Shown here piece after piece: positions 1 through 6,252 of a DNA stretch of 13,399 nucleotides. The stretch is from Leyella stercorea. Its GTDB lineage: Bacteria > Bacteroidota > Bacteroidia > Bacteroidales > Bacteroidaceae. The DNA lies in NCBI RefSeq assembly GCF_019052365.1, contig NZ_JAHQUY010000074.1:1-13399 (forward strand), written 5' to 3'. A program made the translations under genes and the position numbers. The notes beneath the pieces are model-generated. The model had not been told where the DNA came from and ran no database searches. It was given only the letters and a program-made list of their open reading frames with translations. The stretch's first letter is position 1. Every line of letters starts with the position of its first letter.

Positions 1-9
1 CCCTCCCAA

Positions 10-28
10 CCCTCCCCGTCGGGGAGGG
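10..28. other. GC-rich hairpin at left edge
   Basis: CCCTCCCC (10-17) and GGGGAGGG (21-28) are perfect complements around a GTC loop. The hairpin could be the end of a terminator or an extragenic palindrome belonging to a gene left of the window. No T-run follows, so a terminator role is uncertain. Confidence 0.4.
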
Positions 29-46
29 CTTAGTTAGCCTAAAAAT

Positions 47-163
47 GCTTAGAAAGGCTTAGTTTGCCTTGGCTTAGAAAGGCTTAAGAAGGCTTAGTTC
101 GGCTTAAACGCCGCCTATGTTCTTCTTGGCTTAGAAAGGCTTAAGAAGGCTTAGCTCGGCTTA
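47..163. repeat. GGCTTA repeats with 10-bp phasing
   Basis: GGCTTA occurs at 57, 71, 81, 91, 101 and again at 128, 138, 148, 158, with a variant (TGCTTA) at 46; inside each cluster the step is exactly 10 bp. The blocks around 69-106 and 127-164 are about 38 bp long and differ at one base, so one was probably duplicated from the other. No reading frame of note runs through them. It is either an extragenic minisatellite or a helically phased array of sites; the sequence does not decide. Confidence 0.8.
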
Positions 164-229
164 GAATAATGAAAAGGTTTAGTTGTTAATATAAGTTCGT
201 AATAGTAGAAACTTGTTTTTAGAGTTAGA

Positions 230-260
230 AGCCGGGGGCATCGTTGCCTCCGGCTTTTTT
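230..260 (+). terminator. Intrinsic terminator of a gene left of the window
   Basis: AGCCGGGGGCA (230-240) pairs with TGCCTCCGGCT (245-255) as an 11-bp stem with one G-U pair and a TCGT loop, followed directly by a T-run (255-260). This is a textbook rho-independent terminator on the plus strand. No gene ends between position 1 and here, so it probably ends a transcript entering from the left. Confidence 0.8.
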
Positions 261-280
261 CGGTTATCTCATACAAACGC

Positions 281-312
281 TTTTCTGTTTCAGATTAAAG
301 CTGTAACTTTGC
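281..312 (+). promoter_or_regulatory. Bacteroidetes-type promoter of the MFS exporter gene
   Basis: The -7 element TAACTTTGC lies at 304-312. A weak -33 element (TTT, 281-283) sits 20 bp upstream, preceded by AAACGC. The promoter falls between the terminator at 230-260 and the MFS start at 393, giving a leader of about 75 nt. Confidence 0.65.
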
Positions 313-324
313 GGCTAAATAGGA

Positions 325-347
325 GGTATGGGCATCTTGCCCATACC
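325..347 (+). other. 5'-UTR hairpin of the MFS gene
   Basis: GGTATGGGC (325-333) and GCCCATACC (339-347) form a perfect 9-bp stem with an ATCTT loop, about 13 nt after the promoter -7 box. There is no T-run, so it is not a simple terminator. It may stabilise the mRNA or bind a regulator. I do not recognise a riboswitch class. Confidence 0.6.
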
Positions 348-392
348 ACGCATCCACAAACGCTTTTAAAAGTAAAAAAATAAAAAACATTT

Positions 393-1604
393 ATGAAATC
401 AATAAGCCGCATACTTAAAGGCAACCCTACAATGGCGGAGAGCACGGCCTATTCTGTGCTCGTCATCTGCTGTATCTCCCACTTTCTGAACGACATGATA
501 CAGTCGATCATTCCGTCTATCTATCCTATCCTCAAGGACAAGTTCGACTTCTCGTTCGCGCAGATAGGTATCATAACGCTCGTCTTTCAGATGACATCCT
601 CCATTCTGCAGCCCTTCACCGGACTCTCTGCCGACCGCCATCCGCGCCCCTATGCGCTCTCCGTCGGCATGTGCTTCACGCTCGCCGGACTGCTCATGCT
701 TGCGTTCGCCGAGAACTATCTGCTCATACTGCTGGCTGTGAGCGTCGTAGGCTTCGGCTCGTCCGTGTTCCACCCTACGGCGTCGAGCGTGACGCAACTG
801 GCGTCGGGCGGCAAGAAGAGTCTTGCGCAGTCTATCTTCCAGGTGGGCGGCAACGGCGGTTCGGCGCTCGGCCCGCTGCTCGCAGCGCTCATCATCCAGC
901 CCTTCGGACAGCACGCCATATCGTGGTTCGCCATAGCCGCCCTGCTCGCAGCACTCATCATGGTGCGCCTCGGAGCGTGGTATAAAGCCCGCCTACAGTA
1001 CGCCGTGAAGCATCCGCGCAAGGCGGAAGCGCTGAACACGCACATCTCCCGACGCGCAAAGTACGGCGCATTGCTCATACTCATCCTGCTCATCTTCTCG
1101 AAATACTTCTACACATCCTGCATCACGAGCTACTTCACGTTCTACCTCATCGACAAGTTCGGTGTCTCGGTGCAGGCTTCGCAGATATGCCTCTTCGTGT
1201 TCCTCGCCGCCTTCGCCATCGGCACGCTCGCCGGCGGCGTGTTCGGCGACCGTTTCGGACGCAAGTACGTGATATGGTTCTCTATCCTTGGCGCGGCTCC
1301 GTTCGCTCTCGCCATGCCCTACGTCAGTCTGACATGGACCATCGTGTTCACCTTCCTCTCCGGACTCATCATCGCCTCGGCGTTCTCCTCGATAGTGGTC
1401 TACGCCACCGACCTCATGCCCGACAAGGTAGGACTTATAGCCGGCATCTTCTTCGGCTTGATGTTCGGACTGGGCGGCATCGGTTCGGCGTTCTTCGGAT
1501 GGCTCGCCGACAAGACCAGCGTCGAATTTATCTTCAAGGTGAGCGCATTCCTGCCGCTGCTCGGCATAATCGCCGGACTGCTGCCCGATACGCAGAAGAA
1601 GTAG
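393..1604 (+). CDS. MFS exporter, fosmidomycin-resistance (Fsr) type
   Basis: This is a 403-residue inner-membrane transporter of the major facilitator superfamily. The sequence is a run of hydrophobic helices in two halves of six, split by a basic central loop near residues 197-225. The first half reads like the Fsr group: SHFLNDMIQSIIPSIYPIL near the N-terminus, then GLSADRHPRP in the loop after helix 2 and GFGSSVFHPTASS in helix 4. The second half repeats the MFS loop signature as GDRFGRKYV. Known Fsr proteins export fosmidomycin by proton antiport, but the family also covers other small molecules, so the substrate here is inferred. The start at 393 is the first ATG after the promoter; an internal ATG at 432 is possible. 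The gene is probably transcribed alone or with the ATPase gene 124 bp downstream. Confidence 0.9.
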   Translation: MKSISRILKGNPTMAESTAYSVLVICCISHFLNDMIQSIIPSIYPILKDKFDFSFAQIGIITLVFQMTSSILQPFTGLSADRHPRPYALSVGMCFTLAGLLMLAFAENYLLILLAVSVVGFGSSVFHPTASSVTQLASGGKKSLAQSIFQVGGNGGSALGPLLAALIIQPFGQHAISWFAIAALLAALIMVRLGAWYKARLQYAVKHPRKAEALNTHISRRAKYGALLILILLIFSKYFYTSCITSYFTFYLIDKFGVSVQASQICLFVFLAAFAIGTLAGGVFGDRFGRKYVIWFSILGAAPFALAMPYVSLTWTIVFTFLSGLIIASAFSSIVVYATDLMPDKVGLIAGIFFGLMFGLGGIGSAFFGWLADKTSVEFIFKVSAFLPLLGIIAGLLPDTQKK

Positions 1605-1622
1605 TGCTTTTAAACTCGCCAA

Positions 1623-1700
1623 TACACTTTTCCTACATTTTTGATACTTCAAAAATACACTTTTCCTGTATTTTTGAAGCATCAAAATTACACTTTTCCT
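1623..1700. repeat. 33-bp-spaced repeats between MFS and ATPase genes
   Basis: TACACTTTTCCT occurs three times, at 1623, 1656 and 1689, exactly 33 bp apart. The first two copies are followed by an AT-rich hairpin of the form ATTTTTGA - 4 nt - TCAAAA(T), so the array folds into successive small hairpins with exposed CACTTTTCCT segments. On the plus strand one frame reads through as an 11-residue repeat (IHFSYIFDTSK-like), but no convincing start exists. It is likely an extragenic repeat; it could slow or end transcription after the MFS gene. Confidence 0.8.
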
Positions 1701-1728
1701 ATAAAACTCGTAAATGCAGTAAATAGAT

Positions 1729-3657
1729 ATGAAAAAGACAATACCAGTTATAGGTATGGCGTGCGTTGTCTGCGCCGCCAACGTAGAGAATACGCTCCGT
1801 AAGCTGCGGGGCGTCAACTCGGCTACGGTAACGCTGTCTACACGCACGGTGCTTGTAGACTACGACCCAGATGTGATTACGCTCGACGACATGAAGCGCG
1901 AGGTGAGCAACTCCGGCTACGACCTCGTGGTGGAGAGCGACCGCAACGCCGAGGAGATTAACCGTCGCGAGTATACGTTGTTGCGCCGCCGCACGCTACT
2001 TTCGTGGCTGTTTGCCGCGCTCACGATGTACTTCGGCATGAGCGGCGACGGAGCCTTCAACAACCAAATCTGCCTCATACTCGCCCTCTTGAACATGTTC
2101 TACTGTGGCAGACGCTTCTATGTGTCGGCGGCAAAACAGATAACGCATCGCACGGCGAACATGGACTCGCTCGTGGCGCTGAGCACGCTCATAGCGTTCC
2201 TCTTCAGTACGTTCAATACGTTCTTCGGCGAGGCGGTTTGGGGAGCACGCGGCATAGAGTGGCACACCTACTTCGACGCTTCGGTGATGATAATCACGTT
2301 CGTGCTCACCGGTCGGTGTCTTGAGGAGAAAGCGAAAGACAGCACGGCGAGCAGCATACGCCAGCTCATGGGTATGCAGCCCAAGACGGCGCGCATCGTG
2401 ACGCACGAGAAGATGGAAGACACCGACGACTACCGCATGGAGGAGGTGCCTATCTCGACGATTCAGATAGGCGACACGATAGAGGTGCGCGCCGGAGAGA
2501 AGATTCCGGTGGACGGTGTGGTGTGTGCGGCTGAGAGTTTCATGACTGCCGATGCGGCGTACGTAGACGAGGCTATGATAAGCGGCGAACCTACACCGGC
2601 TATGAAGAAAGCAGGCGACACCGTGCTCGCCGGAACCATACCCAGTCAGGGCAAACTGCGTATGCGTGCGCGTCAGATTGGCGAGAACACAGCTCTTGCG
2701 CACATCATACGCATGGTGCAGGAGGCGCAGGGCAGCAAGGCGCCCGTGCAGCGCATCGTAGACCGAGCCGCACGGGTGTTCGTGCCGACGGTGGCTGCCA
2801 TCGCGCTGCTCACGTTCTGCGTGTGGTGGGCTGTAGGAGGCAACGCTGCACTGCCGCACGCTATTCTCTCGGCTGTGGCTGTGCTCGTCATAGCCTGCCC
2901 CTGCGCAATGGGATTGGCTACGCCGACGGCGCTCATGGTGGGCATCGGGAAGGCGGCGCAGAAGCAGATTCTCATAAAGGACGCGTCGGCGCTGGAGAAC
3001 CTGCATAAGATTCTGGCACTCGTCGTCGACAAGACGGGCACGCTCACCATTCCGAACCCGAACATCGACTTCACACGCCCGTCTGACATACCGCTCGAAG
3101 AGCGCGAAACGCTGAAGCCTAATGCCAAGGAGGCGATGGCGCAGCTGCAGTCGGCTGGCATCGAGGTGTACATGATGAGTGGCGACAAGGAGGAGGCGGC
3201 TCGCTACTGGGCTGCTGAGGCTGGCATACGCAACTATCGCAGCAAGGTGCTGCCAGGCGACAAGCAGGCGCTCGTGCAGCAACTTCAGAGCGAAGGCAAG
3301 CGCGTGGCTATGGTGGGCGACGGCATCAACGACACGCAGGCGCTCGCCCTCGCCGATGTGGGTATTGCCATCGGTCGCGGCACAGATGTGGCGATGGACG
3401 TGGCGCAGATAACGTTGATGGGCGACGACCTCATGGCGCTGCCCGAAGCCGTAAGGCTCAGTAGACGCACCGTGCGCATGATATGGCAGAACCTCTTCTG
3501 GGCGTTCGTCTACAACATCGTTTGCATACCCCTCGCCGCCGGCGCCCTACACATCTTCGGCGTCGACTTTCAGATAACGCCGATGTGGGCAAGCGCCCTG
3601 ATGGCGTTCTCAAGCGTAAGCGTAGTGCTCAACTCGCTGCGCCTGCGCTACGCGTAA
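1729..3657 (+). CDS. Copper-type P1B ATPase with a drastically reduced N-domain
   Basis: This is a 642-residue heavy-metal-translocating P-type ATPase of the inner membrane, predicted to export Cu(I). It starts with a heavy-metal-associated domain carrying GMACVVC (C12, C15). The actuator loop has SGE (285-287), the membrane metal site is CPC (390-392), the phosphorylation motif DKTGT has D434, and the hinge is GDGIND (530-535). Late helices carry YN and MAFSS motifs typical of the Cu(I) subgroup. The oddity is the cytoplasmic loop: only about 50 residues separate D434 from MSGD (D486), where CopA proteins usually have over 100. The usual N-domain with its HP and GxG nucleotide-binding motifs cannot be seen. 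The frame is open throughout and the junction reads smoothly, so this looks like a settled short form rather than a fresh lesion. No clear promoter is seen just upstream, so it may share the MFS transcript. Confidence 0.93.
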   Translation: MKKTIPVIGMACVVCAANVENTLRKLRGVNSATVTLSTRTVLVDYDPDVITLDDMKREVSNSGYDLVVESDRNAEEINRREYTLLRRRTLLSWLFAALTMYFGMSGDGAFNNQICLILALLNMFYCGRRFYVSAAKQITHRTANMDSLVALSTLIAFLFSTFNTFFGEAVWGARGIEWHTYFDASVMIITFVLTGRCLEEKAKDSTASSIRQLMGMQPKTARIVTHEKMEDTDDYRMEEVPISTIQIGDTIEVRAGEKIPVDGVVCAAESFMTADAAYVDEAMISGEPTPAMKKAGDTVLAGTIPSQGKLRMRARQIGENTALAHIIRMVQEAQGSKAPVQRIVDRAARVFVPTVAAIALLTFCVWWAVGGNAALPHAILSAVAVLVIACPCAMGLATPTALMVGIGKAAQKQILIKDASALENLHKILALVVDKTGTLTIPNPNIDFTRPSDIPLEERETLKPNAKEAMAQLQSAGIEVYMMSGDKEEAARYWAAEAGIRNYRSKVLPGDKQALVQQLQSEGKRVAMVGDGINDTQALALADVGIAIGRGTDVAMDVAQITLMGDDLMALPEAVRLSRRTVRMIWQNLFWAFVYNIVCIPLAAGALHIFGVDFQITPMWASALMAFSSVSVVLNSLRLRYA

Positions 3658-3830
3658 CGCCAATCGCAACTCTGATGTGCCGCTATTATATATAATAATG
3701 TATAGAGAAGCGGCGTACGGGGTGGGGAAGTGTTGGGCAAGTTGCAATCGTTTGCAGGTGTGTGCGAACACATTAAGGGTTGACGTAGGTCAAAAATAGG
3801 CGTTTTTAAGCGAAAAAAGAGTGTAAACAC
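3658..3830. other. Gene-free stretch after the ATPase gene
   Basis: I see no gene here. GCCGCT (3679-3684) can pair with AGCGGC (3709-3714) around an inner ATTAT/ATAAT stem, making a weak branched hairpin just after the ATPase stop. It lacks a T-run, so its role as a terminator is doubtful. Confidence 0.4.
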
Positions 3831-3862
3831 TTGTTTGTGTACGCAAACAATTGTAACTTTGC
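3831..3862 (+). promoter_or_regulatory. Strong promoter of the chromate-transporter leader, overlapped by an inverted repeat
   Basis: The -7 element TAACTTTGC is at 3854-3862 and the -33 TTG at 3831-3833, with a 20-bp spacer. TTGTTTG (3831-3837) and CAAACAA (3844-3850) form an inverted repeat with a 6-bp gap lying between and over the promoter elements, as an operator would. The 12-mer AAACACTTGTTT at 3825-3836 also occurs at the greA-side promoter with the same distance to -7. Transcription would start near 3868. Confidence 0.75.
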
Positions 3863-3910
3863 ATCGTCAAAACAAGGGAACCGTGAGGCAACCGATTGAC
3901 TAACAACATT

Positions 3911-4139
3911 AGGTAAAAGGTATTGAAAGGATAATTCGATAGGAAAGTCTTAAAGGTAAAGAAGATTCAGGACAACAAGAAGGTAAAAGATTAGGATGAC
4001 TAAGGTATTAGTAAGGTAAAAGGTTAGGATAACAACACAGAAGGTATTAGAAAAGGTGAAAAGTAAAGGGTAACTTTGGTAAAGGTATTAGGTTGAAAAG
4101 GTAAGTAAGTTATTAGGTTAGTATTGTTGATAGAAGGTA
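3911..4139 (+). repeat. AGGTA-rich, cytosine-poor leader RNA
   Basis: AGGTA occurs ten times on the plus strand, at 3911, 3918, 3954, 3981, 4003, 4014, 4042, 4083, 4099 and 4135, mostly as AAGGTA(A/T). Chance would give less than one copy, even allowing for the purine-rich composition. Spacing is irregular and all three frames have many stops, so it is not coding. It lies downstream of the promoter at 3831-3862 and is therefore probably an untranslated leader. The cytosine-poor, purine-rich character suggests an unstructured RNA that could be bound at many sites by an RNA-binding protein. A second -7-like box (TAACTTTGG, 4071-4079) lies inside. Confidence 0.75.
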
Positions 4140-4179
4140 CATAGTTTGGTAGTTAAATGGTTAATTAAGTAGAAAAGTT

Positions 4180-4254
4180 ATGTTGATGACGGTAATGATG
4201 AGCCTATTCGCAGCTACAGCTGCAATAGGAATGTGGGGAGAAGACAACAAGTAA
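4180..4254 (+). CDS. Possible 24-residue hydrophobic peptide (leader or small membrane protein)
   Basis: An ATG at 4180 opens 24 codons ending at TAA 4252-4254. The peptide begins MLMTVMMSLFAATAAIGMW and ends in the charged tail GEDNK, so it would form one short membrane helix. It follows an A-rich stretch (AGTAGAAAAGTT), which is usual before Bacteroidetes starts. It lies between the AGGTA leader and the terminator at 4338-4369, in the same transcript. I do not recognise a family. It could be a leader peptide that controls read-through into the chromate transporter, a small membrane protein in its own right, or a chance ORF. The clean hydrophobic block with a polar tail argues somewhat against chance. 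Confidence 0.45.
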   Translation: MLMTVMMSLFAATAAIGMWGEDNK

Positions 4255-4337
4255 CGGTCTTTCTCACCCTACGCAGGATGAAGCGGAAACGCGGAGTCCA
4301 AACAAAATTGAGAAAATAGGAATTAGTAAATAGTTGG

Positions 4338-4369
4338 TCCATTGCAGCACAGCTGTAATGGATTTTTTT
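4338..4369 (+). terminator. Intrinsic terminator just ahead of the chromate-transporter start
   Basis: TCCATTGCAGC (4338-4348) pairs with GCTGTAATGGA (4352-4362) as an 11-bp stem with one G-U pair and an ACA loop, followed by seven T residues (4363-4369). It ends 16 bp before the transporter ATG at 4386. It therefore ends the leader transcript unless read through, and when read through it would sit beside the ribosome-binding region. This layout fits an attenuator or a separate leader transcript. Confidence 0.85.
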
Positions 4370-4385
4370 AATTTTATATATCCAG

Positions 4386-4928
4386 ATGTTATTAGAGTTT
4401 TTTCTTACATGCAACAAGATTGGCGCCTTCACGTTGGGCGGCGGCTACGCCATGATTCCGATTATGGAGCGTGAGTTTGTAGACAAGCACCAGTGGATGG
4501 ACCGTCAGGAGTTCATGGACATAATGGTTGTGGCGCAGACCACGCCCGGTATCTTTGCCATCGACATGGCGAGCCACATCGGCTACAAGTTGCGCGGTGT
4601 GTGGGGCGGTATAGTCGGAGCATTGGGCATTTCGTTGCCATCGATTATAGCGATAATGGTGATAGCGATGTTCTTCCAGAACTTCAAGGACAACGAGTAT
4701 GTTGCAAAGTTCTTCCGCGGAGTGCGTCCGGCTGTGGTGGCGCTCATCGCTGCGCCGTGCTTCAAGATGGCGAAGACGGCGAACATAACATGGCGCACGG
4801 CGTGGATACCGGTGGCGTGTGCGGCGCTGATATGGCTGCTGGGCGTGTCGCCGATATATATCATCATAGCTGCCGGCTTGGCAGGATATCTTTATGGAAA
4901 AATGTTGAACTCAAAGCTCGAAAAATGA
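4386..4928 (+). CDS. Short-chain chromate transporter (CHR family), first subunit
   Basis: This is a 180-residue membrane protein of the CHR (chromate ion transporter) family. The signature NKIGAFTLGGGYAMIPIME lies near residues 10-28, followed by AQTTPGIFAIDMASHIGYKLRG near 55-76 and several helices after it. Full-length ChrA proteins carry two such halves in one chain of about 400 residues; this gene encodes one half only, as short-chain CHR pairs do. The stop overlaps the next ATG by 4 bp (ATGA, 4925-4928), so the two subunits are probably made together and act as a heterodimer. The ATG at 4386 gives the N-terminus usual for the family. The family moves chromate or sulfate-like anions; the natural substrate in an anaerobe is not known. 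Expression probably depends on read-through of the terminator just upstream. Confidence 0.92.
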   Translation: MLLEFFLTCNKIGAFTLGGGYAMIPIMEREFVDKHQWMDRQEFMDIMVVAQTTPGIFAIDMASHIGYKLRGVWGGIVGALGISLPSIIAIMVIAMFFQNFKDNEYVAKFFRGVRPAVVALIAAPCFKMAKTANITWRTAWIPVACAALIWLLGVSPIYIIIAAGLAGYLYGKMLNSKLEK

Positions 4929-5497
4929 TATTTTTAAAACTGTTCATTATATTCACGAAGATTGGCACGTTCAACTTCGGTGGCGGCTACGCTATGCTGT
5001 CGCTCATACACAACGAGACGGTGGTGAAGAATGCGTGGCTCACCAACTCTGAGTTTACGGACATCGTTGCCATCAGTCAGTCGACGCCGGGTCCGATCGG
5101 CATCAACGCCGCTACATACGTAGGCTATACGGCGGTGCTCAACCAGGGCTATCCCGAGTGGATGGCGATGATAGGCTCTGTGCTGGCGTCGCTCTCCATC
5201 ATATGGTTGCCGTTCATCATCATGATACTCATATCGAGATACCTCATGACCCACCGCGACTCGAAGGCGGTGAAGAGCGTGTTCGCCGGTCTGCGCCCTG
5301 CCATTATAGGCTTGATAGCAGCCGCATCCTTGCTGCTTATGACCAAAGACAATTTCGGCTCGCCGAAAGACGAGCCGATAGGTTTCGGTATCAGCGTTGC
5401 GCTCTTTGCCGTAACGTTCTTCCTGACACGCTACCGCAAGACCAACCCGATACTGGTTATGCTGTGTTGTGGTGTGCTGGGCCTGCTTGTGTTCTAA
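4925..5497 (+). CDS. Short-chain chromate transporter (CHR family), second subunit
   Basis: This 190-residue protein is the partner of the preceding gene. It repeats the CHR signature as TKIGTFNFGGGYAMLSLIH near residues 10-28, then SQSTPGPIGINAATYVGY near 51-68, with hydrophobic helices to the end. The ATG at 4925 overlaps the stop of the first gene and begins the family-typical MIFLKLFIIF; the frame stays open upstream, but that part is unrelated to the family and only shadows the first gene. The two subunits differ enough that they are likely two non-equivalent halves in opposite membrane orientations, as described for paired short CHR proteins. The stop codon overlaps that of the convergent acetyltransferase gene. 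Confidence 0.92.
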   Translation: MIFLKLFIIFTKIGTFNFGGGYAMLSLIHNETVVKNAWLTNSEFTDIVAISQSTPGPIGINAATYVGYTAVLNQGYPEWMAMIGSVLASLSIIWLPFIIMILISRYLMTHRDSKAVKSVFAGLRPAIIGLIAAASLLLMTKDNFGSPKDEPIGFGISVALFAVTFFLTRYRKTNPILVMLCCGVLGLLVF

Positions 5498-6087
5498 GCG
5501 ATAGGACAGCGCAGGTGGCGCATCTCGTGTCCGCCCCACATGGCGTCGTTGCAATACTCGAAGCCCACCGAACGATATAGACGCTCGGCGTTGGGATTGC
5601 CCTTATCGACCAGCAGCGCTGCAGGCAGATTGAGGCTTGCGGCGTGCTCGGTGGCACGTTTCAGCAGTTGGCGTGCTATGCCGCGGCGACGATATTCGGG
5701 ATAGATAGCCAGCGAGTCGAGATAGAACTCGCCCGCTTCGGTTTCGTCGTCCATCTGCGAGTAGTCCATCTGGAGTTGCTTCAGCGCTTCTTTCTGGAAG
5801 CGGCGGCGCAGGCGGTGAAGGTCGGCTCCGTTGTAGCCCACGATGGCTCCGGCTACCGGTGCGTATTCCACGTTGCCCTCCGTAGCCTCCTCGTCAACAG
5901 CCACGAAGGTGTTGCGCCAACTGTACTGCGAGTCGTCCATCAGAACGAGGTCGAGCATCATGTGATAGAAATCGTCGAGCGTGTGCTCCTTGCCTGCCAG
6001 ATACTGGCAGCAATCTTCCGTCATCGCCGTCATTATGAGCTGAGCGATGTCGGCTGCGTGTGCTGGTGTTGCTGGAATAATAGTCAT
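5494..6087 (-). CDS. GNAT-family N-acetyltransferase
   Basis: This 197-residue protein has the GNAT fold signature for acetyl-CoA binding, EYRRRGIARQLLKRATEH, near residues 130-150, preceded by the strand FYLDSLAIYP and followed by LLVDKGNPNAERLYRSVGFEY, the usual C-terminal NxxAxxLYxxxGF pattern. It would transfer an acetyl group to an amine of an unknown acceptor in the cytosol. I chose the ATG at 6087; a TTG eight codons upstream lies inside the promoter -7 box and cannot be the main start. An insertion near residues 77-105 (before the RRRFQKEAL segment) makes it longer than minimal GNATs. The gene runs against the chromate-transporter pair and overlaps it by 4 bp at the stops. No functional link is evident. 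Confidence 0.88.
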   Translation of the reverse strand: MTIIPATPAHAADIAQLIMTAMTEDCCQYLAGKEHTLDDFYHMMLDLVLMDDSQYSWRNTFVAVDEEATEGNVEYAPVAGAIVGYNGADLHRLRRRFQKEALKQLQMDYSQMDDETEAGEFYLDSLAIYPEYRRRGIARQLLKRATEHAASLNLPAALLVDKGNPNAERLYRSVGFEYCNDAMWGGHEMRHLRCPIA

Positions 6088-6107
6088 ACAAGTAGTTTCT
6101 TTTTCCG

Positions 6108-6140
6108 GCAAATTTAAGCAAAACTCGCCGAACCTACAAA
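6108..6140 (-). promoter_or_regulatory. Promoter of the GNAT gene
   Basis: On the minus strand the -7 element TAAATTTGC (6116-6108) and -33 TTTG (6140-6137) are separated by 20 bp. The start codon at 6087 lies about 20 bp below, leaving a very short leader. Confidence 0.75.
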
Positions 6141-6215
6141 TATTTTTACTTATATTAAGAGGTGCGCAGCAGGTTGACCGGCGACGGAGTGGGGAAATAA
6201 ATTCCGCTGAAACAC

Positions 6216-6247
6216 TTGTTTATATGGATTTAAATGCCTAACTTTGC
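6216..6247 (+). promoter_or_regulatory. Promoter of the greA-side leader RNA
   Basis: The -7 element TAACTTTGC lies at 6239-6247 and the -33 TTG at 6216-6218, with a 20-bp spacer. The -33 is embedded in AAACACTTGTTT (6210-6221), the same 12-mer and spacing found at the promoter at 3831-3862. Transcription would start near 6253, some 237 nt before greA. Confidence 0.8.
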
Positions 6248-6252
6248 AAAAA

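Noticed and set aside
46..163. CRISPR array at the GGCTTA repeats
   Set aside because: Units are about 10 bp with no unique spacers of normal length and no cas genes nearby.
1626..1726. Repeat peptide readable through the 33-bp-spaced repeats
   Set aside because: The repeating 11-residue pattern follows from the DNA period; the frame starts inside the MFS gene and has no start of its own.
1996..3282. Long open frame on the minus strand opposite the ATPase gene
   Set aside because: It is an Arg/His-rich antisense shadow of a gene whose motifs are clear on the plus strand.
4493..4924. Upstream extension of the second chromate-transporter frame
   Set aside because: The open frame runs back to 4493, but the extra part is an out-of-frame shadow of the first transporter gene; the family N-terminus starts at the ATG at 4925.
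6088..6111. Earlier TTG start for the GNAT gene
   Set aside because: The TTG at 6111 lies within the TAAATTTGC promoter box, so it would not be in the transcript; the ATG at 6087 is used instead.
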